This document shows, piece by piece, positions 1 through 13,200 of a stretch of DNA of 64,000 bases. The first letter of the stretch is position 1. Each line of letters begins with the position of its first letter. Source of the DNA: Phascolomyces articulosus. Its lineage: Eukaryota; Mucoromycota; Mucoromycetes; Mucorales; Lichtheimiaceae. The position numbers were made by a program, and so were the translations under genes. The stretch covers positions 186,001 to 250,000 of the forward strand of contig JAIXMP010000016.1 in assembly GCA_025677815.1 (NCBI GenBank), read 5' to 3'. Below the pieces are notes generated by a model that was not told where the DNA came from, did no database searches, and worked only from the letters and a program-made list of their open reading frames with translations.

Positions 1-3000
1 GCATGACAAAGCATTGGATCGATACGAAAGTCAATTGCAAAAATATGCGGCACTCGGTAAAAGTAAAGATCCTATAATGTTACGTGATGAGGCCGAACTA
101 CTTCATGATGCACGTAAAGAGTATATTCAATTATCGGGTCAACATACTGTTCGTGTGGTCAACTTCCGTGGGTTATTGGCAAATTTATTAGTTGAACGTA
201 TTGCAACATCATCCAAGCCTGAAAATAATTTTGAAGATTTGGCTCAAATTTGGAATCATATTCATACATCCATTGCTGGCTGGCGTCAATGGCTTATTGA
301 TGTAAGGAATATATAGTATATAATAGACAAGAAGGGGGAAGAAAAAAGAAGATAGGAGGAAAGCTCCTCATGCATCATGGTACTGAATATTCATTGTGCT
401 TAGGACCAGCAAACGTGTATATATGAATTACGTAAAATGCAATTAGTTCGAGAACGATTAGAAGCAGAATTTTTGAAACTTACAGAACCTCGCAAAGAAT
501 TAAGTTATTATACACAATCATCCTCTCCACTACTGATCAATGGTCAACTTCCCAACAGAACAAGGACTTCGCCAGCATGCAAATGGGGTTATCTCTTTCT
601 TCGTGTTTCTCGACACACATGGGCACGTCGTTGGTGTTTTGTCTACAATGAATATTTTGGTTGGTGTACAGTGAGTTCGAAACCTGGACGTGCGATGGTA
701 ACAGTGGAAGGTAAGGTATCCATGGCAACATGTGATGTAAGGCTTATCAATGAAGGAGAACGTCGATTCTGTTTTGAGATTAAACATCCACAGTAAGTAT
801 TAATACAGAACAAGGATATTGATAAAAGAAACGAAGGGTGTACGAATAGTAATCCATTTATTTTTAATAGAGGAACATATCTCTTACAATCAGAAACAAC
901 AGAGGATTTACGAGATTGGATCTATTGTCTTAATTGGATTCGACGAACTGAGGGTGAAAATCCATCCAGTAAATACCCTGACGATTCATCCATTGTCGAT
1001 TCTTTTAGACAATCATCATTATCTTCCAGCGAAACCTCGCTTTCACAATCCACAAGCTCACTTACTGCCAGATCATCTCCTAGTACGAACAGAAGATCTT
1101 ATAAAGCCAAATCCACTACAACAGTGACAACACCCAAAGATATCCCTGTTACACTCAGTACAATGAAAGCACCACTTTACAACAATTTACCCGATACCAC
1201 AAAATTACATAGTATTAGCGGCTTGATATTTTCATCATCGCGCTCCTCATTGACATCACCCGAACAACAAGGATCTTCATCTGATGCTCTAGTAGGCGCA
1301 CCTTCTGCAGTAGCATATGTGTCTAATTCACTTTCCAATCATGGTGCATTACTCATGACATGTCTTTCACTCAGTCCAGTATTGGTATGGGAAGCAGCTC
1401 GATCTAGAAGTATTCAGAGTGTGCAAGTACCGGATTCACTTTGGGGTGTTCCATGGCCAATTTTAGGAACCATGTTAATTGCTGATAAACGAACAGCTTC
1501 AGTACAAAATGGGTCCATGTCACCCACTGATAAAGCTGGTGTATTGTGGCCATTAGCACGAGATAGTTCTTCCAGCCTTAATGTCGATATAGCAAATTAT
1601 GAACATCAAGAAGATAATGATATGTTACGTAAAATGTTTGGTGGTGTAAAACCAGACGAAGTTGTTTTGGATGGTAAGAGAGTTTTTTTTTATATATTTA
1701 TTTGTAAAAAAAAAATATATCAAAATAATGGTATAGCGGTGGTTCTTTTTTTCTCTTTTTTTTTTCTTCCACTCATACGTAATACCCATAATTAGTGTTT
1801 GTTGGTGTACTTCGACGAAAACAAGAACCTATACAACCCAATGAAGAATTAACCGATACTGCATCGGTGGATTCATTTGATAAAGAGTTATGTGCTCAAC
1901 TTGCCACTCTTAACTCTTCACCACCTTCTGAACTTGGTTATGGATATGGTGGTAAAGCATTTGTTACACAAAGTACTTTTTGGTTCTATAGTTTTACCAT
2001 GATTGCATGTGTCAATACGGTATGTGGTTTATTATTTTATTACATATACACGGTGTATAATTTCCGCCTTCATGTTTATCTAAGTGCTAAAGTTAATCCA
2101 TATCAATATATAACAGCTGGCAATCAAATTGACATCTATTGAAAACATTCGTGTAATGCGAGATCCTTCTATTAATACAGATAAGAACCATGTATTGGTC
2201 GTTGATCTTGTTTCTGATCCAAGCTGCGAGGCTATCCAAAGTCCATTGGTTTTCAGTATTCCTAATGAAGAAATTAATGTGTTGGCTGATAAATTACGTT
2301 TTGCCATTAACAATTCTAAACACGATGAGGTAAAATGAACGCATCAATATCAACCTATAAACCCCCTATACTTATAATGGATATTCACCACTCCTTCTCC
2401 CTTCTAACCCGTTTATATTTTAGCCTATGCAACTTCGAAATATTTATGCTAAAATCTCACACATGTCACAAAGTCAACGAAATCGATCCACTTCACTACT
2501 AGCAACGGATCAACTTGCCACAACACCAGAAACAAAGAAGAAGCGTAAGAGACTTTCATTCAGGGCCCTTGGTTCTGCTAGACCAGTAATTGCACAGAAA
2601 AAGGCGGCTGAGCAACCAGTCTTGGATGAAGAAAATAACCTCCTTGCAGTTGCTCCAGTTGAACGCAACATGAATGGCGCTGGTACTACACCTGCAGTAA
2701 TAGATACCAAAAAAACCCAAGTTGCTACAGCTCCACCTCCACCTCCTCCACCATCGCCACCAATAGATCGTAAGATTATTATTTATTTTTCCAAATTAAC
2801 ATATGGATATCTGGCGAACAACTAACAATCAATTGTTTTTATTTACTAGCTGATGAATTACCTTCACATATAAAGACACCTAAGGGACCCTTAACTTGTG
2901 ATTGTGATGATCACCTCGATAGATTAGAAACTGAACTTGAATTCCCAATATCTGCTAAACGATTGTACGATATTATGTTTTCTGATGAAGCAAATGCATC

Positions 3001-5215
3001 ACCATCAGATGGTGGTGTTTGGTTGGGTAAAGCCACAGGGACCGATGGCCATGGTAATGATTTTTTTTTAAAAAAAAATTATTTAATTTATTCCATATGT
3101 TGTGATAAAACTAATGGGATTTTTACAAAAAAAAACAAAAAAACAAAAAAAGATTTACGAGTTAGTTGCTGGTATAATGCTGATGGTCAGACGAAACGAA
3201 CATTAAAGTATATTATGCCCGTATCTAACCCAATTGGTAAGGATTTTTGTATTTTTATATGAATTGGCAAACCTGTGGTACTTATTGCTTAATTTTATTT
3301 ATAGTTCGAATGAATGAAGCCGAAGTTGTTGAAACCCAAGTTTTGCATAAAAAAGAAGATCATTGGTAATAATAATAAAAAAAACAGAAATACTCTATAA
3401 CAAAAATATAAGCATGCTTCATTATAACTAATCAACACGACAATTTTCAATGTACTTAGTTGCTATGTTGTCCAAATTTCAACAAGAACCGCAGCATTAC
3501 CTTATGCTGATGCTTTCATACCATCTGTACGTTATTGTATTACATGGGTCGATAAGTCTAAATGCAAATTGACTATTCATTTGGGTGTCGCTTGGGTGCA
3601 AAGAGTTCTTGTGAGAGGTAAAAAAAAAACATGTCTATACATATCGATGGATGGTAAAAAATCAATTATATGAATATGACGAACTAAAATTACAAAATCA
3701 TTCTCATTATGTTTTACTATTAGCAATTGTAACAAGAGCTGCCATGAAGGGTATGTCAGACAGTATCAAAGTATTTATTCCCGTCTTAGAGGATGCTGCA
3801 GACGTTGAATCCGAAAGAGTTGAAACTGAACGAAATACACAACAACAAAAATACCAACAGCAAAAACAACAATATGAACAGAAATACAATAGTAATAATA
3901 GTAACAACTCATCATCAGTTGTAGTAGAGAGCCTTGCGGTGCCCACAACTACCGCATCATCGCCTGTTGAACTTGTTGATATTTCAAATGAAAACAACAA
4001 TAACACTGTAGATAATAGCAGTAATAGTAGTAATGCTAATACTCCTCTTGTTTCTTCTACTAATTATCGCGAAGAACAGAAACAACAAGTGTTATCAGTG
4101 ACAACAACAACAGCGTCAAGGGCTATTCCATCTATCCTTCAAACTCCCGTTAAATCCATTGCTACTCAACAGCTACAATTCAATGATACTAGAGTTATGG
4201 TAGATTCCAAGAGCAATGGGCATCGTCATCAAGATGTTCAACGGACAACCCTTACTGACACAACAACGGATACTAACAATAATATGTATTTGAAGCCACC
4301 ATCACCACAACCACGTCGACCTAGCCATCGACGTCGTAAATCCAATAGTAGTACAGGAAGTGGAAGGAGATCCAAACGTGGATCATCAGATAGACAACTG
4401 CAACAAAAGCAACCCAAACGTCGTATTGTTCCTATTCGTCTTTTCTTGTTAGTCGTAGCAATTACTTGGATCGCTTTCGGGTTATGGAAAGCGACCACTT
4501 GGTTCAACAGTACTTCTTCATCTTCTGTCACTAACGCACTTGATACTGATGCAATTGCAGAAAACAAATCAACCACTACCCACGAGGCAAATGTTAAAAA
4601 TGATCCTTCTACTACTATTCAGGCTAGTACCAGTGCATCTCCTACAATTGTAGTAGATCGTAAGGGAGTATATCTTCGTGACCTTGAAGAACAAGGCATA
4701 CTTTACTCTAATCTTCAGCCTCCTTATGCTGATTCGGAAAGGTATTTTTTCTTAACTGGTGGAGATAAAGAGTCAGCAGTGACCAAAAAAAATATCAATA
4801 ACAGTACAAACATTAATCAGTATGTTTTATATATACAAATAATAGCTTCCAACTGTTCTTGGAAAAGACTGCTGGACAGAATGGATTACAAGGATATCGT
4901 TGGAGCTTGGATAGATACCGACAAATTGCATTCGATCTGGATACAAGTCGGGACCGTATTGCCATTTTGCGACATGATTTATTGATGATGTTCAAATTGC
5001 TAAATAAGGTGGATTTGGATCTTCGAGAAAGTCAATATATGAATTGGCTACTTGATAGTCGTAATCAATGTCATATAAATCTGCAACAACAGCAACAAAA
5101 ACAACAACAATTACAGCAGCAAGAAATGGTGGGTCATCAATTACCTTGCCAAGAAATCATCTATCAATTAGATACCTACTTTTTTTATAAGAATCGTCAA
5201 CATATCAATCTTTAA
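1..5215 (+). CDS. SIP3/LAM3-type sterol transfer protein (BAR-PH-VASt-TM), 5' partial
   Basis: Twelve exons join in frame (to 301, 410-792, 871-1673, 1796-2019, 2117-2329, 2424-2769, 2850-3053, 3153-3236, 3305-3365, 3460-3617, 3724-4741, 4846-5215) and give 1387 visible residues; the start lies upstream of the window. Domain order along the visible part: the end of a helical BAR-like region (1-130), a PH domain (about 158-250, with the terminal helix DLRDWIYCLNWI), a Ser/Thr-rich linker, a VASt/StART-like domain (about 756-925), an Asn/Gln-rich stretch, a basic patch followed by a membrane segment near 1161-1180 (RLFLLVVAITWIAFGLW), and a C-terminal helical tail. This order is that of fungal Sip3/Lam3, ER-anchored proteins of membrane contact sites in the family that moves sterols between ER and plasma membrane. 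Sterol transfer is inferred from the family. A Pro tract (PPPPPPPSPP) precedes the VASt domain. Confidence 0.85.
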
Positions 5216-5497
5216 TTTGTAGCTACTTTCTTTCTTTTATTTGTTATATACAACTATTTTTTTTAATGTTTTACTGTTATTATTATTAATTACCTTTTTT
5301 TCTTTACTTTTTACTCTATTATAATATCATCCATCTATTTTATCTTGTTATTTTATGTATTAACTCTCCTTTGTTTCTAACTTCTTTTTTTTGCATCTTA
5401 TATAATTATAAAAGATCCAATTCGCCCTGGAAAAGAAATTTATGTGAATTGTTTCTATTCATATTTTCTCACTCGCATTTTTCTTTGAATTGAATTC

Positions 5498-6504
5498 ATG
5501 CCCTCGGAAACAATATTTGTAGAATCGTGTCATGACAAAACGTCCATTGAAACAAGAATCACGTTTAATGGCAATGTCAATGGTGCTACTGCTACTGCAC
5601 CTGCTGTGATTCTTGCTCATCCCTATGGACCTCTTGGTAAACTCCTTTTTTTTCATTGTTAGAAATAAAAAGTTATTATAGCTTTCCTTTCCATTCTTCG
5701 GAAATGAGATAAAAACTGATATTATGAAAACTTTACTTAGGAGGCAACATGCGTAATAATGTCATTATTGCATTACATAATTACTTTGCAAGTAAAGGTT
5801 ATGTTACAGTTTGTATTAATTTTCGGTGGGTTTATTAAACATTTGGAGTTAAAAAAAAGGGGGGGATAGTAAACAACTCCCAACCGAGAAACTAAAGGTT
5901 TTGACTCTGTTTTATAGAGGTTGTGGTCATTCAAAAGGTCGAACAAGTTGGACGGGTATGCCTGAGCGTGGAGATTACGAAGCAGTGATTCAGTATCTGA
6001 AAACTTCATCACCATGTAAATTATCTCATTTGATCATTGGTGTAAGATTTATCATATTTGTTTGTTTGTTTATCTGATAAGACAGTTTATAACTTAAAAT
6101 ACCTTTTTTATAAACAGGGTTATTCATTTGGAAGTATGATTGCAGCCTCATTAAGACCATCATCCGAAGACTTTGATATTCCATACTCTTACCTATTGAT
6201 CAGTTATCCAGTGAGCGTTCAATGGGCACTCACAACTGTACGTAATTCATTCTTCACACAGCAGATCAATGGATTATTACGACCTGCAGCTACGACTACT
6301 GGGTTTGAAGGGAGCAATCATAAGGTATTGGTTTTGTATGGTGACCATGATCAGTTTACTGGTGTACGTTCATATCAAAATTGGCTCAAAAATGCAGGTC
6401 AACATGTAGAATCTGTCATTATACCTGAAGCTGATCATTTTTGGTTTGAACATGAAAATAACCTAGTTAGAAAAGTAAATGATTGGATTGTCCGAGCTTT
6501 TTAA
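5498..6504 (+). CDS. alpha/beta hydrolase (COG2945-like)
   Basis: Four exons (5498-5636, 5741-5825, 5918-6041, 6118-6504) encode 244 residues. The fold is visible in order: HPYGPLGG after the first strand (oxyanion region), a strand ending in INFRGCGHSKG, the nucleophile elbow GYSFGS with its Ser, VLVLYGDHDQF carrying the acid, and EADHFWF carrying the catalytic His. The length and the HP-x-GG-x-M-x-N segment match the small COG2945 group of serine hydrolases, many of which have no known substrate. No signal peptide or membrane segment is visible, so it is probably cytosolic. It lies 283 bp downstream of the SIP3-like gene on the same strand. The start is the first ATG of the open frame. Fold is certain; substrate unknown. 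Confidence 0.85.
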
Positions 6505-6952
6505 ATTATTATGATTATTATTATTATTATTATCATGATTTGATATATAGATGTAGTAGTCATTCAAAGTTAATCTCAATATGAATACCAAATAACAACA
6601 ACACGAGTTTTTTTTTCTTACTCTATTGTATATATATATATATAATATGTTGTCAAGAAACCAAAGGTATAAATGTTCTTTTTTTTTTGTTTGTTTTGAA
6701 TAGTCTTTTTCTTATAAAGAAAGAGATAGAAAGATAGTTATGTACAGGAAAAAAATAATGAAAAACAAGTGAAGAAAAGCAAAAATTGACAAATTAAGAT
6801 GAATGAATGGAGAAAAAAAACGATGAAAAAGAGGGTGTATATTGTTTGAAAAATAAGTAAGGGTAAGTTTGGTAATTATAACAAAAGGTTATAAATGATA
6901 ATACAAAAAAAAAAAGACAAATAAAAAGTAATGCATAAAATAAAATGTTGAA

Positions 6953-8159
6953 TTATGGTTGATAAGGTGGAGGCGGAGGTAATAATGCTGAAGATGATGG
7001 TTCATGCTGTTGTTGTTGATTATTTGTAGTAGTATGATATGGATGATGTTGATGAGGAGTATTATTATTTTTTCGATTCACACCCGCTTGATATAAAAGT
7101 TGAGTATGTAAGTGCATTTGTTGCATGGATGGACTGACACTCGTGTCAGCATTGTTGTAACCTGTTTTGGATGAATAAACGTGTGGTGGTACAGTCACTA
7201 CTATATCACTATTATTACCATCTTCATATGCTTGTGCAAATTGGTTGAATCGATCCATTGATTTATCAATTGTGGGTGAAGGTGGAGGCATTGAAGTGGA
7301 AGAGGATGAAGAAGAAGTGGCTGTAGTGGAAGTAGTACGGGAAGAAGTTGAAGTTGTATGTTGAAGTTGTTGTTTTGTTGTGCTGAAATGACCATTTTGC
7401 TTTTGTAATCGTTTACGGCGACGGCGGCACATGATAAATACTGTGACACCAACAAAAGCCGCCCCAAGAATACCAACAACAGCAGCAATAACATGAATGA
7501 CATTGAAAGCTGTGGTATGTTCTGTAGATTGACTGAATGTATTTCCATTTTCGCGTCTTTCCAGTTGGTGTTGATGATGTAAAGAAGGAGATTGGTCCTT
7601 GTTTTCTTGTTTTTCTTGACATTGACCTCGAATACATAAAAGTCCTTGGGCACATGTACCACCAGAGTTGGTTTCATTTCCATGTCGTCCTTCTTCGTCG
7701 TCGTCCTCGTTACTATTATTGTTTTTGTTGGTATTTGGTAATAAAGGTGCAAGATCACACGATTGATATAATTTGGATAAAGATGATTGTTCTTTGACGT
7801 AGAATACAGGTTTGCCTTGGGGATAGGGTATAATCCATCTATAATAGAATAAAAGAATTAGTTTATCATAATGATAGATTATATACTAATTTATTATATC
7901 GATCGGTGAAAAAAAAAAGAAATTGATTTATAAGAACATACTGTTGATCATGGAGAGGTTGACAACTCATAACGCCAGAATTTGAAAGTTCACATATATC
8001 TAAATCATTCGCACATGGCCAGCTACAACGATTGTTAGCGGAGGATGAGGAAGAGGATACTTGATGATTATTGTTGTTTTTGATGTTTGTTGTTATAATC
8101 GTTCGGGCCAATGCGTAATATTTCAAAGAGAGCAGTAATAATAGAATAGTTTTGTTCAT
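6953..8159 (-). CDS. type I single-pass membrane protein, Cys-containing ectodomain
   Basis: Two exons on the minus strand (7942-8159 and 6953-7838) join in frame to 367 residues. A signal peptide is clear at the start (MNKTILLLLLSLKYYALA). The ectodomain holds paired cysteines (CSWPCANDLDIC, a Cys in GVMSC, later GGTCAQGLLCIRGQC), so several disulfides are likely. One membrane helix follows (VIHVIAAVVGILGAAFVGVTVFI) and then a basic stop-transfer MCRRRRKR. The tail is Thr/Ser-rich, then His/Gln/Asn-rich, and ends in a Pro-rich LPPPPPYQP that could be an SH3 or WW ligand. I do not recognise the family. The layout resembles fungal cell-surface or wall-sensing proteins, but that is only analogy. 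It is convergent with the hydrolase gene. Confidence 0.7.
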
Positions 8160-10320
8160 GGCATGTCAAATTCTTTTTTCTCTTCTTTTAAAAAAGTTAT
8201 ACTGTATTTATCTTTTTTTTTGATTCGTCGATTATCTACAAAGTGAACAATACAAATGATTTGCCTTTTGTCGTTATTATTGTTGGTAGACGAGAAATAG
8301 ATGAAATTGAAGAAGATAACTTTGGTATATAAAGAAAATGAAGAAAAAGTGAAAAAAAAGGAACGACTGAACAAAAAAAAAACGAGGAAAAGATATAAAA
8401 TAATGAAAAAAAAAAGATGAGTGGAAGCAAGAGAAAAGCATATATATAAAAATATTCCAAGAGAAAAAAAGAAACGACGGACGCTCCCAATAAACGGTAG
8501 AAAACCAACCCATACATAGAAGGACCACCACCCACACACATCCTTAATTCTTAAATGAACAGAAAGTAAAGAATTGTGCGGAATCCCAAATTATTGAGAT
8601 TACTCGGAACATAGAGAATGTCAGGAACATCTTGTACAGCAATCCACACACCCACGCATTATTGAACCTATACTTATTATTATTCAACTTTATAAAACCA
8701 ACCAATTGGGCGTTATTTATAATTAGGTGGCTTAAATTTTTTGTTTTATAGATATATTCCTATGAAACCGAAGAATAAAAGAAGAATAAAAGATAATTAC
8801 AATATATGTAGTATAAGAAGCTAATCAATGATATTAAAGATATTCTGTTTTAGTGTATTATTTTATTATGATTATTTTTCCTTCTTTTCCTATCAAAGAA
8901 GGGTCAGGACTTCCTTGATTTCTTTCATTCCCATAAGAATTTCCTCTTTTTTACCAACAAGGGAGGAACCATCTTACTATTATTATTTGTTATAAAACAA
9001 AGAACTCATGATGTCGTCACCTGGATATCATTGTTATACTATTATTATTTGTAATTATTGACATTTTATAATATAAAGTAACTTATGCATGCGAGATTAT
9101 CTTATTTTATGATCATGTCAATTATTTTAGTTTATTTAATTTTATTTAGTATCATTCTCAATAACTTTCTATTTAAGATGCGATGATTCGGTTCATCGGA
9201 AGTGGTCATTCCGCATAAATACATCATTTCTTTTTTACAAATAAAAAACGCCCTCCTAAGAGAGAGACAGAGTAATACTAAAGTCAAGTTACCCCCATTT
9301 GTTGCCACTGGAGACCATCTTATTAATAGTAAACATTTTGTGTTCCAAATTATTTTATTATTATTATTATTATTATTATTAGACAGAAAGTAAAGAAGAA
9401 CAGCTCCAATCAATATTTTGATGATCTATTTCCAAAACCTTCTTTTTTTTATTTTTATATAGTGGCTTCTTGTCAAAAGCTATTTAAGTACTTTTATATA
9501 CGTAATTGTTATACTTTACCAAAAAAAAATTACATATGGTTCGTCAGCAGAAGTTAAAGAAAACATAAATTGATATTCAATCCATGATGTTAATGAATTG
9601 TGATCACAAAAAAAATAAAAGAGCTAACCCAAATTATTATTATTGATGAGGACGATCCTAAATCTTTTAAGTATATTGATGATGCTACACAAGAAAACCT
9701 TGTTGGATGATCCTACCACACTTTATTTTCTTTTGTTTCACGATAAACAGGTTCGGGCTTTTTTTTTTGTTATGCAATTTTATTGTTACCATTACTATTT
9801 TATCACTGTCTGATCTACTAGCTTATATTACTATGGTATAAAAAATACCTTTTCTATCCACTTTAAATTATATAATATCATTGATTGTTATGAATTTTGA
9901 GGGGGGAATAATATAATCAAGATGGAGAATGAGATAAATTACTGTTCCTAGCCGTTAACCTACTTCTTCTTTAACAACAAACATGCACCACATCACCGTA
10001 TACTCATATGATTCATACTCATCTATTTGTATTAATCATGATATATTTCTCCCCCCTTGAATATATTTTTATATATGAAGTATACACTCTGAACTTCTTG
10101 TTCTCCTTATTTTCATCCTCTTTTTCTCCTTATTATTCAATGGGTTAAAAATATAATAATCAATCATTATTGAATTACCTGGCTTATTTTTTTTTTATTT
10201 TTTTCTTGAGTCATTTTCAACTTATTCACTACCCCCTTTTTTCTTCAATTCAGTCTTGAAGTTTTTCATTATTTTGTAAGTACTTCTTTTTCCCCATTAA
10301 AACTACTATTTATTATCATA
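8160..10320. other. intergenic, AT-rich, no gene seen
   Basis: This 2.1-kb stretch between divergent genes has no open frame with recognisable protein character. The overlapping minus-strand frames at 8156-8541 are Phe/Ser-rich translations of a GA-rich tract and look like chance. A TTA/ATT trinucleotide run sits near 9351-9380. The region presumably holds the promoters of the flanking membrane-protein and Sel1 genes. Confidence 0.6.
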
Positions 10321-11437
10321 ATGCTAAAACGATTTCAATCATTTTTAAATAATAAGGATAATTATGAAAGTAAAGGATATAGAAGACCACCAGAAAATTG
10401 GTTTGTAATAATCTATCATAGAAATCCAAGAATAATCTTTCTTTCTATCCTTATTTTGACTAAATATACATTCTATCTAGGGTTACAGAAGCAGAAATTG
10501 GTCAGGTAATATACCGGTTTTTTTTTTTTTTTGTAATAATTATGATAATGGGTCTATTGACTAAAGGTTTTTTTTTTCCTATCATTTCAATTAGGCACAA
10601 CAGCAACACCAACAACAAAAGTTAGTAAATCGTGTTGGTTGTGAACAACTCTATTATCAACAACAACATCAAGAACAACAACCTCCACCCGTACCAGGAA
10701 AGAAAAAGATAGATATCGATCAGCATGTTCAAAAAGGCATCGAATATCATGAACTTGGAGAATTAGAACGAGCAACACATCAATTTAGAATTGCAGCCAA
10801 AGAGGGTTCACCCGTTGGAATGTTGTTTTATGGGCTTTGCCTGCGTCATGGCTGGGTATTAAACTGTTTTATTTTATTAAAAAACGCACACACACACACA
10901 TCTTGTCTCATCATTTTGAATATTCTCCAATAAAAATATTTATATTAATAGGGATGTCGAGCCAACAGTGCTTTAGCGTTTCAATATCTTCAAAAAGCAG
11001 CTGAACATGCAGTGGATGGGTTACAAAGAGGGTCTTGTCGTAATGATGACGCAAAAAACCAGATGGATACGCTTTTAGCAACTCGAAAAGGAGAACTTGT
11101 CATTGCCATTTATGAATTAGGTGTAGCCCTTCAGCAAGGTTGGGGAACAGCACGTAGTCCAGAAACAGCCTTTTATTATTTCAAAGTAGCTGCTCAATTA
11201 GGGGATGCGGATGCACAAAATGAAGTGGCCGATTGCTATTATCGAGGTTATGGCACAAAAAAAGATCTTTATCAAGCTGCAAAATATTATCGATTAGCAG
11301 CAGCACAAGGGAGAGGATTAATTGGAAACTCATGGATATATAAACCCAAATATGACGATCATGATAGTAGTAATAGTAGTAATAATAGTCGTGTTAATAA
11401 TAACAAAAGTAATAATAATAATTCGAGTAGTAAATAA
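10321..11437 (+). CDS. Sel1-repeat protein, Nif1/Dsf2-like
   Basis: Four exons (10321-10400, 10481-10505, 10595-10855, 10952-11437) encode 283 residues; exon 2 is only 25 nt. After a short head and a Gln-rich linker come helical Sel1-like repeats: GELERATHQFRIAAKEGSP, LFYGLCLRHGWGCRANSALA, LGVALQQGWGTARSPETA and DCYYRGYGTKKDLYQAAKYY. The C-terminal RGLIGNSWIYKPKYD and the ALRHGWGC-type repeat resemble the fungal Nif1/Dsf2 group. S. pombe Nif1 binds the Nim1/Cdr1 kinase and affects mitotic entry. The protein is shorter than most Nif1 homologues, which have a long disordered N-terminus. The tail is Asn/Ser-rich and low in complexity. Sel1 fold is sure; the Nif1/Dsf2 name is a family guess. A fragment of its 3' end is duplicated at about 13690-13855. 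Confidence 0.75.
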
Positions 11438-11624
11438 CATATTAAAGTGTCCATGAAGTAAAAAAAATAAATTGTGTAGTGTGCTGTTATATACAATATA
11501 TGATTTTGATATATATGAAAATGATGAACTAAAATAATAATAAAAAAAAAAAAAACTATATTAAAATAAACAGGAAGAAAGACATGAAAGGTGAGAAAAG
11601 AAGGAAAAATATGATGAAGTGATT

Positions 11625-11770
11625 ACCCTTGGGATATTTGACTCAATGTATAAACAAGACGGATATTTGGTTTGTGCAAATGTCATTAATTGTTTGACAG
11701 ATTGAATCCATTTTCGTGAGCTACTTGGGACGCAAAAGTATTTTCTCGTGCAGAATTTTCTAGAATACTA
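11625..11770 (-). pseudogene. decayed copy of the PRP18 last exon
   Basis: This stretch aligns by eye with the last exon of intact PRP18 (14028-14184). Shared segments include gatatttgactcaatgtata and ggatatttggttt. The copy has a small insertion near 11655, a deletion of about 22 bp near 11718, and scattered substitutions, so it cannot encode the domain. It lies just downstream of the intact Sel1 gene in the same convergent arrangement as the functional pair. Confidence 0.8.
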
Positions 11771-12179
11771 CGCTCTTCACCTCTTTCTCTTTTAACTGTA
11801 CCATATACAACATTATTGCTTAAAAATAGGTATATACAATATTTTTCTATTGTTTTTCTTTGTAATTATATTGTAAGAAAATTAAAAGAAATAAACGCTA
11901 CATGCCAATTCCTTGTCAGTGGCATATACGAAAAGAGGGGGAAAAAGAACGAAAGAATGAAATACAACGACGACAGAGAATGAGAAAACATGTCGTGTAT
12001 ATATTTTGACGGAAGTCCAAGCCAACAATACAAATAGCAATTAATAACAAATAGATATAAAATAAAGAATAACGGATCGATCCTGTTTATTCAATGAAGA
12101 TAATGGGGGTATTTATATGTTTTCTAAATTACTGAGAATATAATATATAATGTAATAGATGATGGTAATAATAGAATAA

Positions 12180-13200
12180 AACTAAGCGTCTTGGCACTAG
12201 TCATGATAATACTGATAATAATAATTATGACGATGATGCCAAGCAGAGGTTGCTAAGCATCGCAAGAAGTATTCAAAATGGAGATAATGATGATGATTAT
12301 TTTTAGACTAATAATCGTACAAGAAGTATCAAAAAAAAAGGCAAAAGGGTTACACTAGGAATCTTAGCTACGACAAACATGACAGATTAAGAAAGGAAGG
12401 CAATAAACACAAAGGAATCAACCTGTGAACGGGAAAACCGACTCAATAGAACACCAGAAGAAAAAGAACCTATACACCAAAAAGAAAAACGGAACAACGA
12501 GAAAGCAAAAAGCGATGCAGTCATCAATATTATGAAGGAAAACACAAAAAATAGTGATGGGATATAAGAAAATTCTACGCCATGACAAACTGGAAAAAGG
12601 ATATACTTATGAAAAGACTATCGAGACTGAAAATACATGTGTGAAACACAATGACTGTTTCAACAATAAAGAAAGCAACATGAATTTCAAAAATTTTAGC
12701 ATTTATTTTTACAAGTTCATGATGAATCTGAACAAGGTGATCAACTTTGTCCGTACTGTGGAAGAAAACTGGAGTACCGTATATATAACAAAATACCTGA
12801 ACCATTCACTTTCCTAATTCCCGACGCTGTATCCTGATAAAAAAAAGCCAATTGATTTGCTCAAGTTGCAAGTGTTGTATACTACAATTATTTTATTTAA
12901 GTAGGTACAGCAAAAAGTGTCAGTATGTTGATTGGATTGCTTTATCTCTCTCTCTTTAGCATGAAATCCACCATGCTTGAAACAGATTTCATGGATCTTC
13001 ATCAAGATTTACTAAACAACTATCACAAGAATTGTATATTCATTCCATTATCTGAAGAAGATATCACAGCAATAAAAGATCGTTACGCAACTTTCATCCA
13101 GAGTGAAAAACCAAAAATCAAAAGAACAAAGTAATTAGACACGGTATATATATATATATTTATATACTATTGGTGGATAGGTTTTTATTCTTTTAGATTA
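12180..13200 (+). pseudogene. probable decayed protein gene with a zinc-ribbon-like CPYCG motif
   Basis: No intact gene can be assembled, but several plus-strand segments read like protein and are split by stops and frame changes. They are an acidic/Asn stretch ending in AKQRLLSIARSIQNGDNDDD (about 12182-12306), a Lys/Glu-rich stretch (about 12308-12560), a segment with HDESEQGDQLCPYCGRKLEY (about 12700-12816), and an open frame with DLHQDLLNNYHKNCIFIPLS at 12925-13134. CPYCG followed by basic residues could be one half of a treble-clef or ribbon zinc site. I do not recognise the family. The stretch lies exactly between the two copies of the Sel1/PRP18 junction. A young multi-intron gene that I have misassembled is the alternative. 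Confidence 0.4.

Noticed and set aside
4238..4576. Minus-strand frame opposite the SIP3-like gene
   Set aside because: Shadow of the Asn/Gln/Ser-rich exon 11 of the plus-strand gene.
8156..8541. Three overlapping minus-strand frames rich in Phe, Ser and Leu
   Set aside because: They translate a poly-purine tract in different frames and none shows codon bias or a domain.
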